DNA of 58,609 nucleotides, taken from positions 1 through 58,609 of the forward strand of contig JAPOKC010000018.1 of NCBI GenBank assembly GCA_029977845.1, written 5' to 3'. Made by a program: the position numbers and the translations under genes. This DNA comes from Mycobacteriaceae bacterium. Its GTDB lineage: Bacteria > Actinomycetota > Actinomycetes > Mycobacteriales > Mycobacteriaceae. A model generated the notes under the pieces. The model saw only the letters and a program-made list of their open reading frames with translations. It had not been told where the DNA came from and did not search any database. Shown here one piece after another: positions 42,106 through 50,728 of the stretch; positions within the stretch are counted from its first letter, which is position 1, and each line of letters starts with the position of its first letter.

Positions 42106-44542
42106 CGACGAGACGCAGGGCGGGTTCCCCGGACGACACCGCGCCGATGTTCCGGAGGTTTCCGATCCTGACGCGACCGTGCGTCAACCGGTCGTGGCCG
42201 ATGACCGGCTGACCGCGGTGATCCCACCCGCATCGCTGCGCGATCCGGTCGAGCAGGTCAAGGCCGCACTGGACCGCAAGCCGTCCGCAGCTCCGAGGAG
42301 AAAGGCCGTGACACCACCGCCCGCCCCGCCACGGCGGCCGGCCTCGGCTGGTGGTGATGACGGAGATCCGCCGTTCGGTCGGCTACTGCACCAGCTGAAG
42401 GCCTGGGGTCCGCGGCGCTGGCTGGCCGCAGCACTCACGGTCTTCGTCGGGCTGCCCCTGGTCGTATTCGGGATGGCCTACCTGATCGTCAACGTGCCCA
42501 AGCCGGGCGACATCCGAACCAATCAGGTGTCGACGATTCTGGCCAGCGACGGCTCAGAGATCGCGAAAGTCATTCCGCCCGAGGGTAATCGGGTCGACGT
42601 CAACATCGACCAGGTCCCGGTTCACGTTCGCGACGCGGTGATGGCCGCCGAGGACCGCGACTTCTACACCAATCCCGGTTTCTCCATCTCCGGCTTCGCC
42701 CGCGCCATCCGCAACAACCTGTTCGGCGGCGACATCCAGGGTGGCTCGACGATCACCCAGCAGTACGTCAAGAACGCGCTCGTCGGCGATCAACGGTCCG
42801 GAATCGGTGGTCTTATCCGCAAGGCCAAGGAACTGGTGATCTCGACCAAGATGTCGCGGCAGTGGTCCAAAGACGAAGTGCTGCAGGCGTATCTGAACAT
42901 CATCTACTTCGGCCGCAGTTCCTATGGCATCTCCGCCGCATCGCACGCCTACTTCGACAAGCCGGTCGATCAACTCACCGTCTCGGAGGGTGCACTGCTG
43001 GCCGCACTGATCCAGCGGCCCTCCGGCCTTGATCCCGCGGTCAACCGCGCAGCCGCGGAGAAGCGCTGGAACTGGGTCCTCGACGGCATGGTCACCATCG
43101 GCGCGCTGTCCCAGCAGGAGCGTGACCAACAGGTCTTCCCCGATACCGTCTCCCCGGAGGAGATGAAGCCGGAGGGCATCGTCAGCGGTCCGAAGGGTCT
43201 GATCGAGCGACAGGTCATCTCCGAACTGCTCGAACTGTTCAACATCGATCTGCAGACGCTGAACACCCAGGGCCTGGCGATCACCACGACCATCGACCCG
43301 CAGGCGCAGAACGCCGCGGAGAACGCCGTCGAGAATTACATGGACGGTCAGATGCCGGACATGCGCACGGCGGTGGTCTCCATCGATCCGCGCACCGGCT
43401 CAGTGAAGGCGTACTACGGGGGTTCGGACGCGACGGGGTGGGACTACGCCCAGGGCGGTCTGCCCACCGGTTCGTCGTTCAAGGTGTTCGCGTTGATCGC
43501 GGCCCTGGAGCAGGGTATGGGCCTGGGCTATCAGGTGGACTCTTCGCCGCTGAAGGTGGACGACAAGCTCACGATCAGCAATTCCGAGGGCGAGAGTTGC
43601 GGCACCTGCAACATCGCCGAGGCGCTCAAGCGCTCACTGAACACCGTCTACTACCGGCTGATGCTCAAGCTCCGCGACGGCCCGCAGGATGTGGCCGACG
43701 CCGCCCACCGCGCCGGTGTCGCCGAGAGCTTCCCCGGGGTCGAGCACACACTGTCCGAGGACGGCCAGGGTGGCCCCGCGTCCAACGGTGTGGTCCTCGG
43801 CAAGTACGAGAGCCGGGTCATCGACATGGCGTCGGCCTATGCCACGATCGCCGCCTCCGGGATCTATCACCGGCCGCACTTCGTGCAGCGGGTCGTCAAC
43901 GCCGACGGTGAGGTGCTCTTCGACGTCAGCAACGAGGACACCACCGGTGAACGCCGCATCGAGAAGGCGGTGGCCGACAACGTCATCGCCGCCATGGCGC
44001 CCATCCCCGGATGGTCCAACGGACACACGCTGGCGGGCGGTCGCCCGGCGGCCGCCAAGACCGGAACCCATCAACTCGGCGACACCGGAGCCAACCGGGA
44101 CGCGTGGATGGTCGGTTTCACCCCGCAGCTGTCCACCGCGGTCTGGGTGGGCACCGTCAAGGGTGACAAGCCTCTGGTGAACAGGTGGGGCGGGCCGGTC
44201 TACGGCGCCGGCCTGCCGGCCGACATCTGGAAGGCGACGATGGACGGCGCCCTGCGGGGCACCGACTTCGAGTCGTTCCCAATCCCCACCGAGGTGGGGG
44301 GGTACGCCGGCGTTCCGGCGCCACCGCCCCCACCGCCCGCGCCGAGTACCGACAACGGGGTTCCGCCCCCGCCGCCGCCGCCGCTGCCGCTGCCGCCGGG
44401 CAGCGTCGAGATTCTGCCCGGTGTCATCATTCCGTTGGGTCCGCCACCGCCGCCGGGACCCGAGCCCGGACCGCCAGAACCTGCCCCGGCCGCACCGCCG
44501 CCTGCGCCGGAACCCGCCCCGGCAGCGCCCGCGGCGCCGTGA
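42098..44542 (+). CDS. ponA1: Bifunctional penicillin-binding protein PonA1
   Basis: Class A PBP that polymerises and crosslinks peptidoglycan; 814 residues from the GTG at 42098. A cytoplasmic N-terminus of about 105 residues precedes a membrane span (LTVFVGLPLVVFGMAYLIV). The transglycosylase has VMAAEDRDFYTNPG and GGSTITQQYVKN. The transpeptidase has GSSFKVFALI (SxxK) and KTGTHQ (KTG). The last ~90 residues are Pro-rich (PPPPPP runs). AGGAG lies 12 bases upstream. The frame from 42038 would overlap the previous gene further. Confidence 0.94.
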   Translation: MNSDETQGGFPGRHRADVPEVSDPDATVRQPVVADDRLTAVIPPASLRDPVEQVKAALDRKPSAAPRRKAVTPPPAPPRRPASAGGDDGDPPFGRLLHQLKAWGPRRWLAAALTVFVGLPLVVFGMAYLIVNVPKPGDIRTNQVSTILASDGSEIAKVIPPEGNRVDVNIDQVPVHVRDAVMAAEDRDFYTNPGFSISGFARAIRNNLFGGDIQGGSTITQQYVKNALVGDQRSGIGGLIRKAKELVISTKMSRQWSKDEVLQAYLNIIYFGRSSYGISAASHAYFDKPVDQLTVSEGALLAALIQRPSGLDPAVNRAAAEKRWNWVLDGMVTIGALSQQERDQQVFPDTVSPEEMKPEGIVSGPKGLIERQVISELLELFNIDLQTLNTQGLAITTTIDPQAQNAAENAVENYMDGQMPDMRTAVVSIDPRTGSVKAYYGGSDATGWDYAQGGLPTGSSFKVFALIAALEQGMGLGYQVDSSPLKVDDKLTISNSEGESCGTCNIAEALKRSLNTVYYRLMLKLRDGPQDVADAAHRAGVAESFPGVEHTLSEDGQGGPASNGVVLGKYESRVIDMASAYATIAASGIYHRPHFVQRVVNADGEVLFDVSNEDTTGERRIEKAVADNVIAAMAPIPGWSNGHTLAGGRPAAAKTGTHQLGDTGANRDAWMVGFTPQLSTAVWVGTVKGDKPLVNRWGGPVYGAGLPADIWKATMDGALRGTDFESFPIPTEVGGYAGVPAPPPPPPAPSTDNGVPPPPPPPLPLPPGSVEILPGVIIPLGPPPPPGPEPGPPEPAPAAPPPAPEPAPAAPAAP

Positions 44543-46236
44543 CTCTGGCGGACCCGACCCGTGAGACGGTGTCTCCGGCGCCGCTGGCCGGGGATCTGCG
44601 CAGCGCCGACGACCGTGATCTGCCGAGCCGTACCGACGCCCTGGGTGCGGCACTCTCCGGAATCGTCGGCGGCCCGGTGGGCCGCCACGCGCTGATCGGC
44701 CGCACCCGGTTGTTCACCCCGCTGCGGGTGATGTTCCTCATCGGGCTGATGGTCCTTGCACTGGGCTGGTCCACCAAGGCGCCGTGCCTGCAGACCATCG
44801 GCACCGGAACACCCGACCAGCGGGTGGCCAACTGGCAGAACCAGCGCGCCTATTACGAGTTCTGTTACTCCGACACGGTGCCGTTGTACGGAGCGGAGTT
44901 GTTGAGCCAGGGCAAGTTCCCGTACAAGTCGAGTTGGCTGGAAACCGACTCGAATGGTCAGGTGAAGACCCAGTACGACGGCAAGACCGCGGTGCGTTAC
45001 ATGGAGTATCCGGTGCTGACCGGGGTCTACCAGTATCTGTCGATGTCGTTGGCCAAGACCTACACCGCCGTCGCGAAGGCGACGCACAGTGCGGCACTCA
45101 ACGGTGTCGCCGAAGTGGTGATGTTCTTCAATATCGCCGCCTTCGGACTCGCCCTGGCGTGGCTGGCCACCGTGTGGGCGACCGCGATGCTCGCGGGCCG
45201 GCGCATCTGGGACGCCGCACTGGTGGCCGCCTCACCGATCCTGATTTTCCAGATCTTCACCAATTTCGATGCGCTTGCGACGGCGCTGGCAGTCGGTGGC
45301 CTGCTCGCGTGGGCGCGCCGGCGCCCGGGGCTGGCCGGTGTGCTGATCGGACTCGGGGTGGCCGCGAAGCTGTACCCGGCGCTGCTGCTCATACCGCTGC
45401 TCCTGCTCGGTCTGCGGACCGGACGGCTGCGAGACGCGGTGCGCACCGCATTGGTCTCCGTCGGAACCTGGGCGCTGGTCAATGCCCCGGTCGCGATCAG
45501 CTATCCGCGCGGCTGGTCGGAATTCTTCCGGCTCAACAGCCGTCGCGGTGACGATATGGATTCGCTCTACAACGTGGTCAAGTCGTTCACCGGGTGGAAG
45601 GGTTTCGACTCCGGTCTCGGCTTCTGGCAGCCACCGATACTGCTCAACTCCGTCGTTACTGTCCTGTTCCTATTGTGTTGTGCCGCAATCGGTTACGTCA
45701 CGCTGACGGCACCCCGTCGGCCTCGGCTGGCCCAGCTGGTGTTCCTGGTCGTGGCAAGCTTCCTGTTGGTCAACAAGGTCTGGAGCCCGCAGTTCTCGCT
45801 CTGGCTTGTTCCGCTGGCCGTTCTGGCGTTACCGCACCGGCGGATCCTGCTGGTCTGGATGACCATCGACGCGCTGGTATGGGTGCCGCGGATGCTCTAC
45901 CTCTACGGCGAGCAGAACAAGGGACTTCCCGAGCAGTGGTTCACCGCCACGGTCCTGCTTCGCGATCTCGCGGTCATGACACTGATCGCATTGGTGGTCC
46001 GCCAGATCTACCGGCCGGAGCAGGATCTGGTGCGGCGGCGCGGTGTCGACGATCCGTCCGGCGGAGTATTCGACGAAGCCCCTGACGCCCTCCCCGCCCG
46101 CCTGCCAGGATGGCTCAAGCCGCGCCCGCAAGCGTCGGGTACTGCGGGGACCGTCTCAAGGAGGGGGAAGCTCGATGCAGGTCGCGATCGCGCTCTTTCC
46201 GGGTACCACGGCGCTGGACTCCATCGGCCCCTATGA
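44539..46236 (+). CDS. GT87-type membrane glycosyltransferase
   Basis: 565 residues with about ten membrane spans, of the DUF2029/GT87 polyprenyl-phosphate-mannose-dependent type (Rv0051 equivalent). An N-terminal cytoplasmic stretch precedes VMFLIGLMVLALGW; later IFTNFDALATALAVGGLLAW and VAAKLYPALLLIPLLLLGL match the family. It may add mannose to an envelope glycolipid, but acceptor and donor are not shown by sequence. The GTG overlaps the ponA1 stop (GTGA). Its 3' end overlaps the DJ-1/PfpI gene by 62 bp. Confidence 0.82.
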   Translation: MTLADPTRETVSPAPLAGDLRSADDRDLPSRTDALGAALSGIVGGPVGRHALIGRTRLFTPLRVMFLIGLMVLALGWSTKAPCLQTIGTGTPDQRVANWQNQRAYYEFCYSDTVPLYGAELLSQGKFPYKSSWLETDSNGQVKTQYDGKTAVRYMEYPVLTGVYQYLSMSLAKTYTAVAKATHSAALNGVAEVVMFFNIAAFGLALAWLATVWATAMLAGRRIWDAALVAASPILIFQIFTNFDALATALAVGGLLAWARRRPGLAGVLIGLGVAAKLYPALLLIPLLLLGLRTGRLRDAVRTALVSVGTWALVNAPVAISYPRGWSEFFRLNSRRGDDMDSLYNVVKSFTGWKGFDSGLGFWQPPILLNSVVTVLFLLCCAAIGYVTLTAPRRPRLAQLVFLVVASFLLVNKVWSPQFSLWLVPLAVLALPHRRILLVWMTIDALVWVPRMLYLYGEQNKGLPEQWFTATVLLRDLAVMTLIALVVRQIYRPEQDLVRRRGVDDPSGGVFDEAPDALPARLPGWLKPRPQASGTAGTVSRRGKLDAGRDRALSGYHGAGLHRPL

Positions 46237-46813
46237 GGTGCTGCAGCGCATCCCGTCCATCGACGTGGTCTTCACCGGCCACCATCGTGGGGAGGTCCGC
46301 ACCGACAACGGCATGCTCGGGTTGATCGTCGACGCCACCTTCGACGAGGTGACCGAACCCGACGTCATCGTCGTCCCCGGCGGCGTCGGCACCCGCAAGC
46401 TGATCAAGGACGAGGTGATCCTCGACTGGATCCGCGCGGTTCACCCGCAGACGCTGTTCACCACCTCGGTGTGCACCGGAAGCCTGGTGCTGGCTGCCGC
46501 CGGCCTGCTCGACGGGCTGACCGCGACCACGCACTGGTCGACCCGGGACATCCTGTCCTCGCTCGGCGCCGTCTACACCGGGGAGCGGGTGGTCGAGCAC
46601 CTTCCGGAGCGGATCATCACCGCCGCCGGGGTGTCCAGCGGTATCGACATGGCGCTGCGCCTGGTCGAACTGCTGGTGGACCGGCAGGCAGCCGAGGCCG
46701 CCCAGCTGATGATCGAGTACGACCCGCAGCCGCCGTTCAACTCCGGCAGCCTGGAGACGGCCCCGGATCGGATCATCGAGCTGGCCCGGGTGTACTCCGA
46801 GCAGCGCGACTGA
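46175..46813 (+). CDS. DJ-1/PfpI family protein
   Basis: 212 residues starting MQVAIALFPGTTALDSIGPYE, with the nucleophile elbow in TTSVCTGSLVLAAAGLL (cysteine at about 97) and the acid near the start (GPYEVLQ). Members include isonitrile hydratases and GATase1-like hydrolases; the activity here is unknown (Rv0052 equivalent). The ATG at 46175 has AAGGAGGGGG just upstream, which decides the start even though it lies inside the end of the GT87 gene. Confidence 0.85.
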   Translation: MQVAIALFPGTTALDSIGPYEVLQRIPSIDVVFTGHHRGEVRTDNGMLGLIVDATFDEVTEPDVIVVPGGVGTRKLIKDEVILDWIRAVHPQTLFTTSVCTGSLVLAAAGLLDGLTATTHWSTRDILSSLGAVYTGERVVEHLPERIITAAGVSSGIDMALRLVELLVDRQAAEAAQLMIEYDPQPPFNSGSLETAPDRIIELARVYSEQRD

Positions 46814-46875
46814 TTTCGCTGATCAGACCAACCCCCTGTAACCTGGGGCGGTTGCCGACGCAGGCGACTCTCCTG

Positions 46876-46892
46876 CCACGGATCGACCGTGG
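46876..46892 (+). ncRNA. Candidate S6:S18 leader hairpin
   Basis: CCACGG and CCGTGG pair around ATCGA and are followed by CCGC, 33 bases before the rpsF ATG. An S6:S18 autoregulatory RNA motif with CCG elements commonly sits here. The fit is suggestive only, from one stem and position. Confidence 0.35.
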
Positions 46893-46924
46893 CCGCTATG
46901 ACCACAGGAGGTGATGAGGTTCCC

Positions 46925-47215
46925 ATGCGTCAATACGAAATCATGGTCATCCTTGACCCCACTCTCGACGAGCGCACCGTTGCCCCGTCTCTGGACACGT
47001 TCCTGAACGTGATCCGCGGCGACGGTGGAAGCGTCGACAAGGTGGATATCTGGGGCCGCCGCCGGCTGGCCTACGAGATCCGCAAGCACGGCGAGGGCAT
47101 CTATGCCGTCGTCGACGTCAAGGCCCAGCACGCCACCGTGGCCGAGCTCGACCGTCAGCTCAACCTGAACGAGTCGGTGCTGCGGACCAAGGTGATGCGG
47201 ACCGACAAGCACTAG
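46925..47215 (+). CDS. rpsF: 30S ribosomal protein S6
   Basis: 96 residues beginning [17 protein letters not shown], with [19 protein letters not shown] and ending [13 protein letters not shown]6 binds S18 in the platform of the small subunit. The ATG at 46925 has GGAGG about 10 bases upstream. It heads the conserved rpsF-ssb-rpsR-rplI group. Confidence 0.96.
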   Translation: MRQYEIMVILDPTLDERTVAPSLDTFLNVIRGDGGSVDKVDIWGRRRLAYEIRKHGEGIYAVVDVKAQHATVAELDRQLNLNESVLRTKVMRTDKH

Positions 47216-47240
47216 AGAACCGCCGCGAATCGTCGGAGCC

Positions 47241-47250
47241 CCTACGTAGG
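47241..47250. promoter_or_regulatory. Palindrome before ssb
   Basis: CCTACGTAGG is a perfect 10-bp palindrome flanked by GAGC and CTC (imperfect extension), 39 bp upstream of the ssb GTG. Possible operator or hairpin; function unknown. Confidence 0.3.
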
Positions 47251-47288
47251 CTCGCGACAAATCCGTTCGCCAAACCCAGGAGGACCTT

Positions 47289-47801
47289 GTGGCCGGTGAC
47301 ACGACCATCACCGTCGTCGGAAATCTGACCGCCGACCCCGAACTGCGTTTCACCCCGTCGGGTGCCGCCGTCGCCAACTTCACGGTGGCGTCGACCCCGC
47401 GGATCTATGACCGCCAGAGCGGGGAGTGGAAGGACGGCGAAGCGCTGTTCCTGCGCTGCAACATCTGGCGCGAGGCCGCCGAGAACGTGGCTGAGAGCCT
47501 CACCCGGGGCTCCCGTGTCATCGTGACCGGCCGGCTCAAGCAGCGGTCCTTCGAGACCAAAGAGGGCGAGAAGCGCACTGTGATGGAGGTGGAGGTCGAC
47601 GAGATCGGCCCCTCACTGCGCTATGCGACCGCGAAGGTCAACAAGGCCTCGCGCGGTGGCGGCGGTGGTGGTGGCTTCGGCAGCGGTGCACCTTCCGGCG
47701 GCGGAAGTCGTTCTGGCACAAGCCAGTCCAACGACGACCCGTGGGGCAGTGCCCCGGCGTCGGGTTCCTTCGGCGGCAGTGACGACGAACCGCCCTTCTG
47801 A
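47289..47801 (+). CDS. ssb: Single-stranded DNA-binding protein
   Basis: 170 residues. The OB fold ([35 protein letters not shown]) covers about residues 1-115. A Gly/Ser-rich linker follows, and the acidic tip DDEPPF recruits replication and repair partners. The GTG at 47289 has AGGAGGA upstream. Typical mycobacterial SSB, replication and repair role. Confidence 0.96.
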   Translation: MAGDTTITVVGNLTADPELRFTPSGAAVANFTVASTPRIYDRQSGEWKDGEALFLRCNIWREAAENVAESLTRGSRVIVTGRLKQRSFETKEGEKRTVMEVEVDEIGPSLRYATAKVNKASRGGGGGGGFGSGAPSGGGSRSGTSQSNDDPWGSAPASGSFGGSDDEPPF

Positions 47802-47848
47802 TGACCAAGGCGCGCTGAGCGCGTACCCTAGAACGAAAGAGATTGAAA

Positions 47849-48109
47849 ATGGCCAAGGCCAAGCCCACCAAGCGGCGTCCGCTTCCGGACAAGCCGATCA
47901 AGACCCGCAAGTGCGTGTTCTGCTCCAAGAAGGGTCAGAGCATCGACTACAAGGACACCTCGCTGCTGCGCACTTACATCAGCGAGCGTGGCAAGATCCG
48001 CGCCCGCCGGGTGACCGGCAACTGCGTCCAGCACCAGCGGGACATCGCGATCGCCGTCAAGAACGCCCGAGAGGTCGCCCTGCTCCCGTTCACCTCGGCG
48101 ACGCGGTAG
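47849..48109 (+). CDS. rpsR: 30S ribosomal protein S18 (zinc type)
   Basis: 86 residues, starting [16 protein letters not shown]. The segment [11 protein letters not shown] retains the CxxC pair, so this is the zinc-binding, primary form (rpsR1 of mycobacteria) rather than the cysteine-free form made under zinc limitation. Other blocks are [19 protein letters not shown] and [20 protein letters not shown]. The ATG at 47849 is preferred over an in-frame TTG two codons earlier. Confidence 0.95.
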   Translation: MAKAKPTKRRPLPDKPIKTRKCVFCSKKGQSIDYKDTSLLRTYISERGKIRARRVTGNCVQHQRDIAIAVKNAREVALLPFTSATR

Positions 48110-48121
48110 GGGAGCGAGACG

Positions 48122-48574
48122 ATGAAGCTGATTCTGACTGCTGAGGTCGACCACCTGGGTGTGGCCGGCGACACCGTCGAGGTCAAGGACGGATACGGCC
48201 GCAACTTCCTGCTCCCGCGCGGACTGGCCATCGTGGCCACCCGCGGCGCCCAGAAGCAGGCCGACGAGATCCGCCGCGCCCGTGAGGCCAAGCGCGTCCA
48301 CGACCGGGAGCACGCCGACGAGATCAGGGCCGCGATCACCGCACTGGGGCCCATCTCGCTGCCGGTGAAGACCCACGACTCGGGCAAGCTGTTCGGCTCG
48401 GTGACCGCCAGCGATATCGCCGGCGCGATTAAGAAGGCCGGCGGGCCCAACCTCGACAAGCGTTCGGTGCACCTGCCGAAGGCCCACATCAAGGAGACCG
48501 GCACCCACACCGTGTCGGTGCACCTGCACCCCGAGGTGGACGTCAAGGTCACCCTGGAGATCGTCGGCCAGTAG
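48122..48574 (+). CDS. rplI: 50S ribosomal protein L9
   Basis: 150 residues beginning [21 protein letters not shown] and [14 protein letters not shown], followed by a long connecting helix and the C-terminal domain ([34 protein letters not shown]). The ATG is 12 bp after rpsR. It ends the group, immediately before a strong terminator. Confidence 0.96.
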   Translation: MKLILTAEVDHLGVAGDTVEVKDGYGRNFLLPRGLAIVATRGAQKQADEIRRAREAKRVHDREHADEIRAAITALGPISLPVKTHDSGKLFGSVTASDIAGAIKKAGGPNLDKRSVHLPKAHIKETGTHTVSVHLHPEVDVKVTLEIVGQ

Positions 48575-48589
48575 GGCGGAAGAACCCTG

Positions 48590-48632
48590 AATTCCCCGGC
48601 GGCGGCCACCAGACCGCCCCGGGGAATTTTTT
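48590..48632 (+). terminator. Rho-independent terminator after rplI
   Basis: AATTCCCCGG (48590-48599) pairs with CCGGGGAATT (48619-48628), the stem extended inward by GCGG/CCGC, and it runs into TTTTTT. It lies 16 bases after the rplI stop, a textbook intrinsic terminator and rare in mycobacteria. Confidence 0.88.
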
Positions 48633-48768
48633 GTTCAGCGGAATTGCGAGCGAACTGGTGGGGTTCATGTGGCCACAGTTAACGTAACCGGCTGTTTACT
48701 AGTTGCTTGTGCAACGGCAATCCAACACGCCCGGAACCGCAACCCCGGGCGACACGCCGAACGACTTC

Positions 48769-48886
48769 TCATCCACAACGGTGGATGCCGCTTACCGTGG
48801 GTTTACGTGGAGAAACGGCAGACAATTTCATAGTGATCCACAGGTTCTCCCCAACCCGCCAACACACTTGTGCGCAGCTATCCACA
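48769..48886 (+). promoter_or_regulatory. DnaA box cluster upstream of dnaB
   Basis: TCATCCACA (48769-48777), TGATCCACA (48834-48842) and CTATCCACA (48878-48886), all in the same orientation and each 7 of 9 or 8 of 9 matches to TTATCCACA. A weaker TTGTGCGCA begins at 48868. They lie 208-325 bp upstream of dnaB, suggesting DnaA control of helicase expression or titration of DnaA near the origin. Confidence 0.65.
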
Positions 48887-49021
48887 AGCCGCTAACAGAT
48901 TGCCTAACAGGGGTGGTTTGTCCCCGCCTCAGCAACGTCTAGCGTTTGCCCTCGGCACCACGGGTGGGGGTCCGGTCGCAGACCGGATGTCAGTGCCCAG
49001 ACTTACCGTGAACCTGATGGA

Positions 49022-49037
49022 TCGAACCTTAGTTCGA
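49022..49037. promoter_or_regulatory. SOS (LexA) box upstream of dnaB
   Basis: TCGAAC-CTTA-GTTCGA, a perfect match to the Cheo-type SOS box TCGAAC-N4-GTTCGA used by mycobacterial LexA. It lies 56 bp before the dnaB start, where bound LexA could block transcription. Confidence 0.75.
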
Positions 49038-49093
49038 TTTTTGCGAGTTCGATACGTGCGGTCGGATCAGTCGAGAGGAGTTGGGACAGCCCG

Positions 49094-50476
49094 ATGGCGG
49101 TCGTTGACGATCTCGGACAGCCGGGGGGCCAGGCGTCCCCTCCCGCGGAGGACTTCGGCCGCCAGCCCCCACAGGACCTCGCCGCCGAGCAGTCTGTTCT
49201 GGGCGGCATGCTGCTGTCCAAGGACGCCATCGCCGACGTTCTTGAGAAGCTGCGCCCCGGTGACTTCTACCGTCCGGCTCACCAGAACGTCTACGACTCG
49301 ATCCTGGATCTGTACGGCCGCGGTGAGCCCGCCGATGCCGTCACGGTGGCCGCCGAACTCGACCGCCGCGGGCTGCTGCGCCGCATCGGCGGAGCGCCCT
49401 ATCTGCACACACTGATCTCCACGGTGCCCACCGCCGCCAATGCCGGCTACTACGCCGGCATCGTCGCCGAGAAGGCTCTGCTGCGCCGACTGGTCGAGGC
49501 CGGCACCCGAGTGGTGCAGTACGGCTATGCCGGCGCCGAGGGCGCCGACGTCAACGAGATCGTCGATCGGGCCCAGGCCGAGATCTACGACGTCACCGAG
49601 CGGCGCACCGCTGAGGACTTCGTCGCTCTCGAGGCGCTGCTGCAGCCGACGATGGACGAGATCGACGCCATCGCCTCCCAGGGCGGGATCGCGCGCGGTG
49701 TGCCCACCGGGTTCACCGAACTCGACGACGTGACCAACGGACTGCATCCCGGGCAGATGATCGTGGTGGCGGCCAGGCCTGGAATGGGGAAATCGACACT
49801 GGGTTTGGATTTTTTGCGATCCTGCTCGATCAAGAACCGGCTCTCGAGCGTGGTGTTCTCCCTCGAGATGAGCAAGTCCGAGATCGTGATGCGGCTGCTG
49901 TCGGCGGAGGCGAAAATCAAACTGGCCGATATGCGCTCCGGCCGGATGAGCGACGACGACTGGACGCGGCTGGCGCGGCGGATGAGCGAGATCAGCGAGG
50001 CGCCGCTCTACATCGACGACTCCCCGAACCTGACCATGATGGAGATCCGAGCCAAAGCACGCCGGCTCAAGCAGAAGTCCGACCTTCGCCTGGTGGTGAT
50101 CGACTACCTGCAGCTGATGACCTCCGGAAAAAAGGTCGAATCCCGACAGCAGGAAGTCTCTGAGTTCTCTCGTCAGCTCAAGCTGCTGGCCAAGGAACTC
50201 GAAGTGCCGGTGGTGGCTATGAGCCAGCTGAACCGCGGACCCGAACAGCGCACCGACAAGAAGCCGATGCTGGCCGACCTTCGTGAGTCCGGCGCCATCG
50301 AGCAGGACGCCGACATGGTGATCCTGCTGCACCGGCCCGATGCCTTCGAGCGCGACGACCCGCGCGGCGGCGAAGCCGATCTCATCCTGGCCAAGCACCG
50401 CAACGGCCCGACGAAGACCATCACCGTGGCGCATCAGTTGCACCTGTCGCGGTTCACGAACATGGCGCGGCAGTAG
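49094..50476 (+). CDS. dnaB: Replicative DNA helicase DnaB (no intein)
   Basis: Hexameric helicase of the replication fork, 460 residues. The N-terminal domain has AAEQSVLGGMLLSKDAIADV. The RecA-like core has Walker A ARPGMGKST at about residues 231-239, then FSLEMSKSEIVMRLL, Walker B VVIDYLQLM and the SQLNRGPEQR loop. Many mycobacterial dnaB genes carry inteins, some within the Walker A; here the frame is continuous. The ATG at 49094 has GAGAGGAG about 13 bases upstream. The codons just after Walker A (49801-49822) are unusually AT-rich. Confidence 0.96.
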   Translation: MAVVDDLGQPGGQASPPAEDFGRQPPQDLAAEQSVLGGMLLSKDAIADVLEKLRPGDFYRPAHQNVYDSILDLYGRGEPADAVTVAAELDRRGLLRRIGGAPYLHTLISTVPTAANAGYYAGIVAEKALLRRLVEAGTRVVQYGYAGAEGADVNEIVDRAQAEIYDVTERRTAEDFVALEALLQPTMDEIDAIASQGGIARGVPTGFTELDDVTNGLHPGQMIVVAARPGMGKSTLGLDFLRSCSIKNRLSSVVFSLEMSKSEIVMRLLSAEAKIKLADMRSGRMSDDDWTRLARRMSEISEAPLYIDDSPNLTMMEIRAKARRLKQKSDLRLVVIDYLQLMTSGKKVESRQQEVSEFSRQLKLLAKELEVPVVAMSQLNRGPEQRTDKKPMLADLRESGAIEQDADMVILLHRPDAFERDDPRGGEADLILAKHRNGPTKTITVAHQLHLSRFTNMARQ

Positions 50477-50720
50477 GTACAGACGCTGTAGGTTCTCAGT
50501 TTTGACTGCACTTTCTCAGTGAGGGCTGCACTTCCGCTGCACTTTTCCAGTGAAACTGAGAATTGGGGCGGCAGGAACCCTGCGAGCTGGTTCAGTTTTG
50601 AGCGCTTGCCCTCGTCGGACTCGCCAGCCGCCGCGCTCTCAATCTTTGCGATCAACTGATTGGCAAAGCTTTCCGCAGTCGGCCATGCGCCGACAGCACG
50701 GCGGGCGTGCCCGGTGCTGC
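50434..50720 (-). pseudogene. Decayed ORF at island left end
   Basis: On the minus strand a frame reads AVGAWPTAESFANQLIAKIE, then ESDEGKRSKLNQLAGFLPPQ, which looks like real coding sequence, but it has an in-frame stop just upstream (about 50726) and no ATG or GTG. Only a TTG at 50655 could start it (73 residues). The C-terminal part runs through the island's left repeats into the dnaB end. I read it as the remnant of a former gene; its family is not recognised. Confidence 0.4.
50486..50544 (+). repeat. Left end repeat of bounded segment
   Basis: CTGTAGGTTCTCA, 6 bases, ACTGCACTT (50486-50513), followed by GGGCTGCACTTCC (50523-50535) and GCTGCACTT (50536-50544). The first 28-bp unit recurs inverted at 55366-55393, and the 13-mer recurs inverted at 55287-55299. 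Three copies of CTGCACTT in 39 bases resemble recombinase arm sites. The remaining spacer up to 50728 holds the decayed ORF. Confidence 0.65.
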
Positions 50721-50728
50721 TGCGTTAG

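Larger units (their letters stand above)
48633..49093. other. Long regulatory spacer before dnaB
   Basis: 461 bp without a convincing gene. It contains three DnaA-box matches and one perfect SOS box (separate entries). Composition is more AT-rich than the flanks. Small frames in it lack family features and overlap these sites. Confidence 0.7.

Noticed and set aside
44185..44538. Upstream extension of the GT87 frame
   Set aside because: Overlaps the ponA1 C-terminus in another frame; the GTG at 44539 overlapping the ponA1 stop is the natural start.
48703..48942. 79-residue frame in the dnaB upstream spacer
   Set aside because: No family features and it runs across the DnaA boxes; not convincing as a gene.
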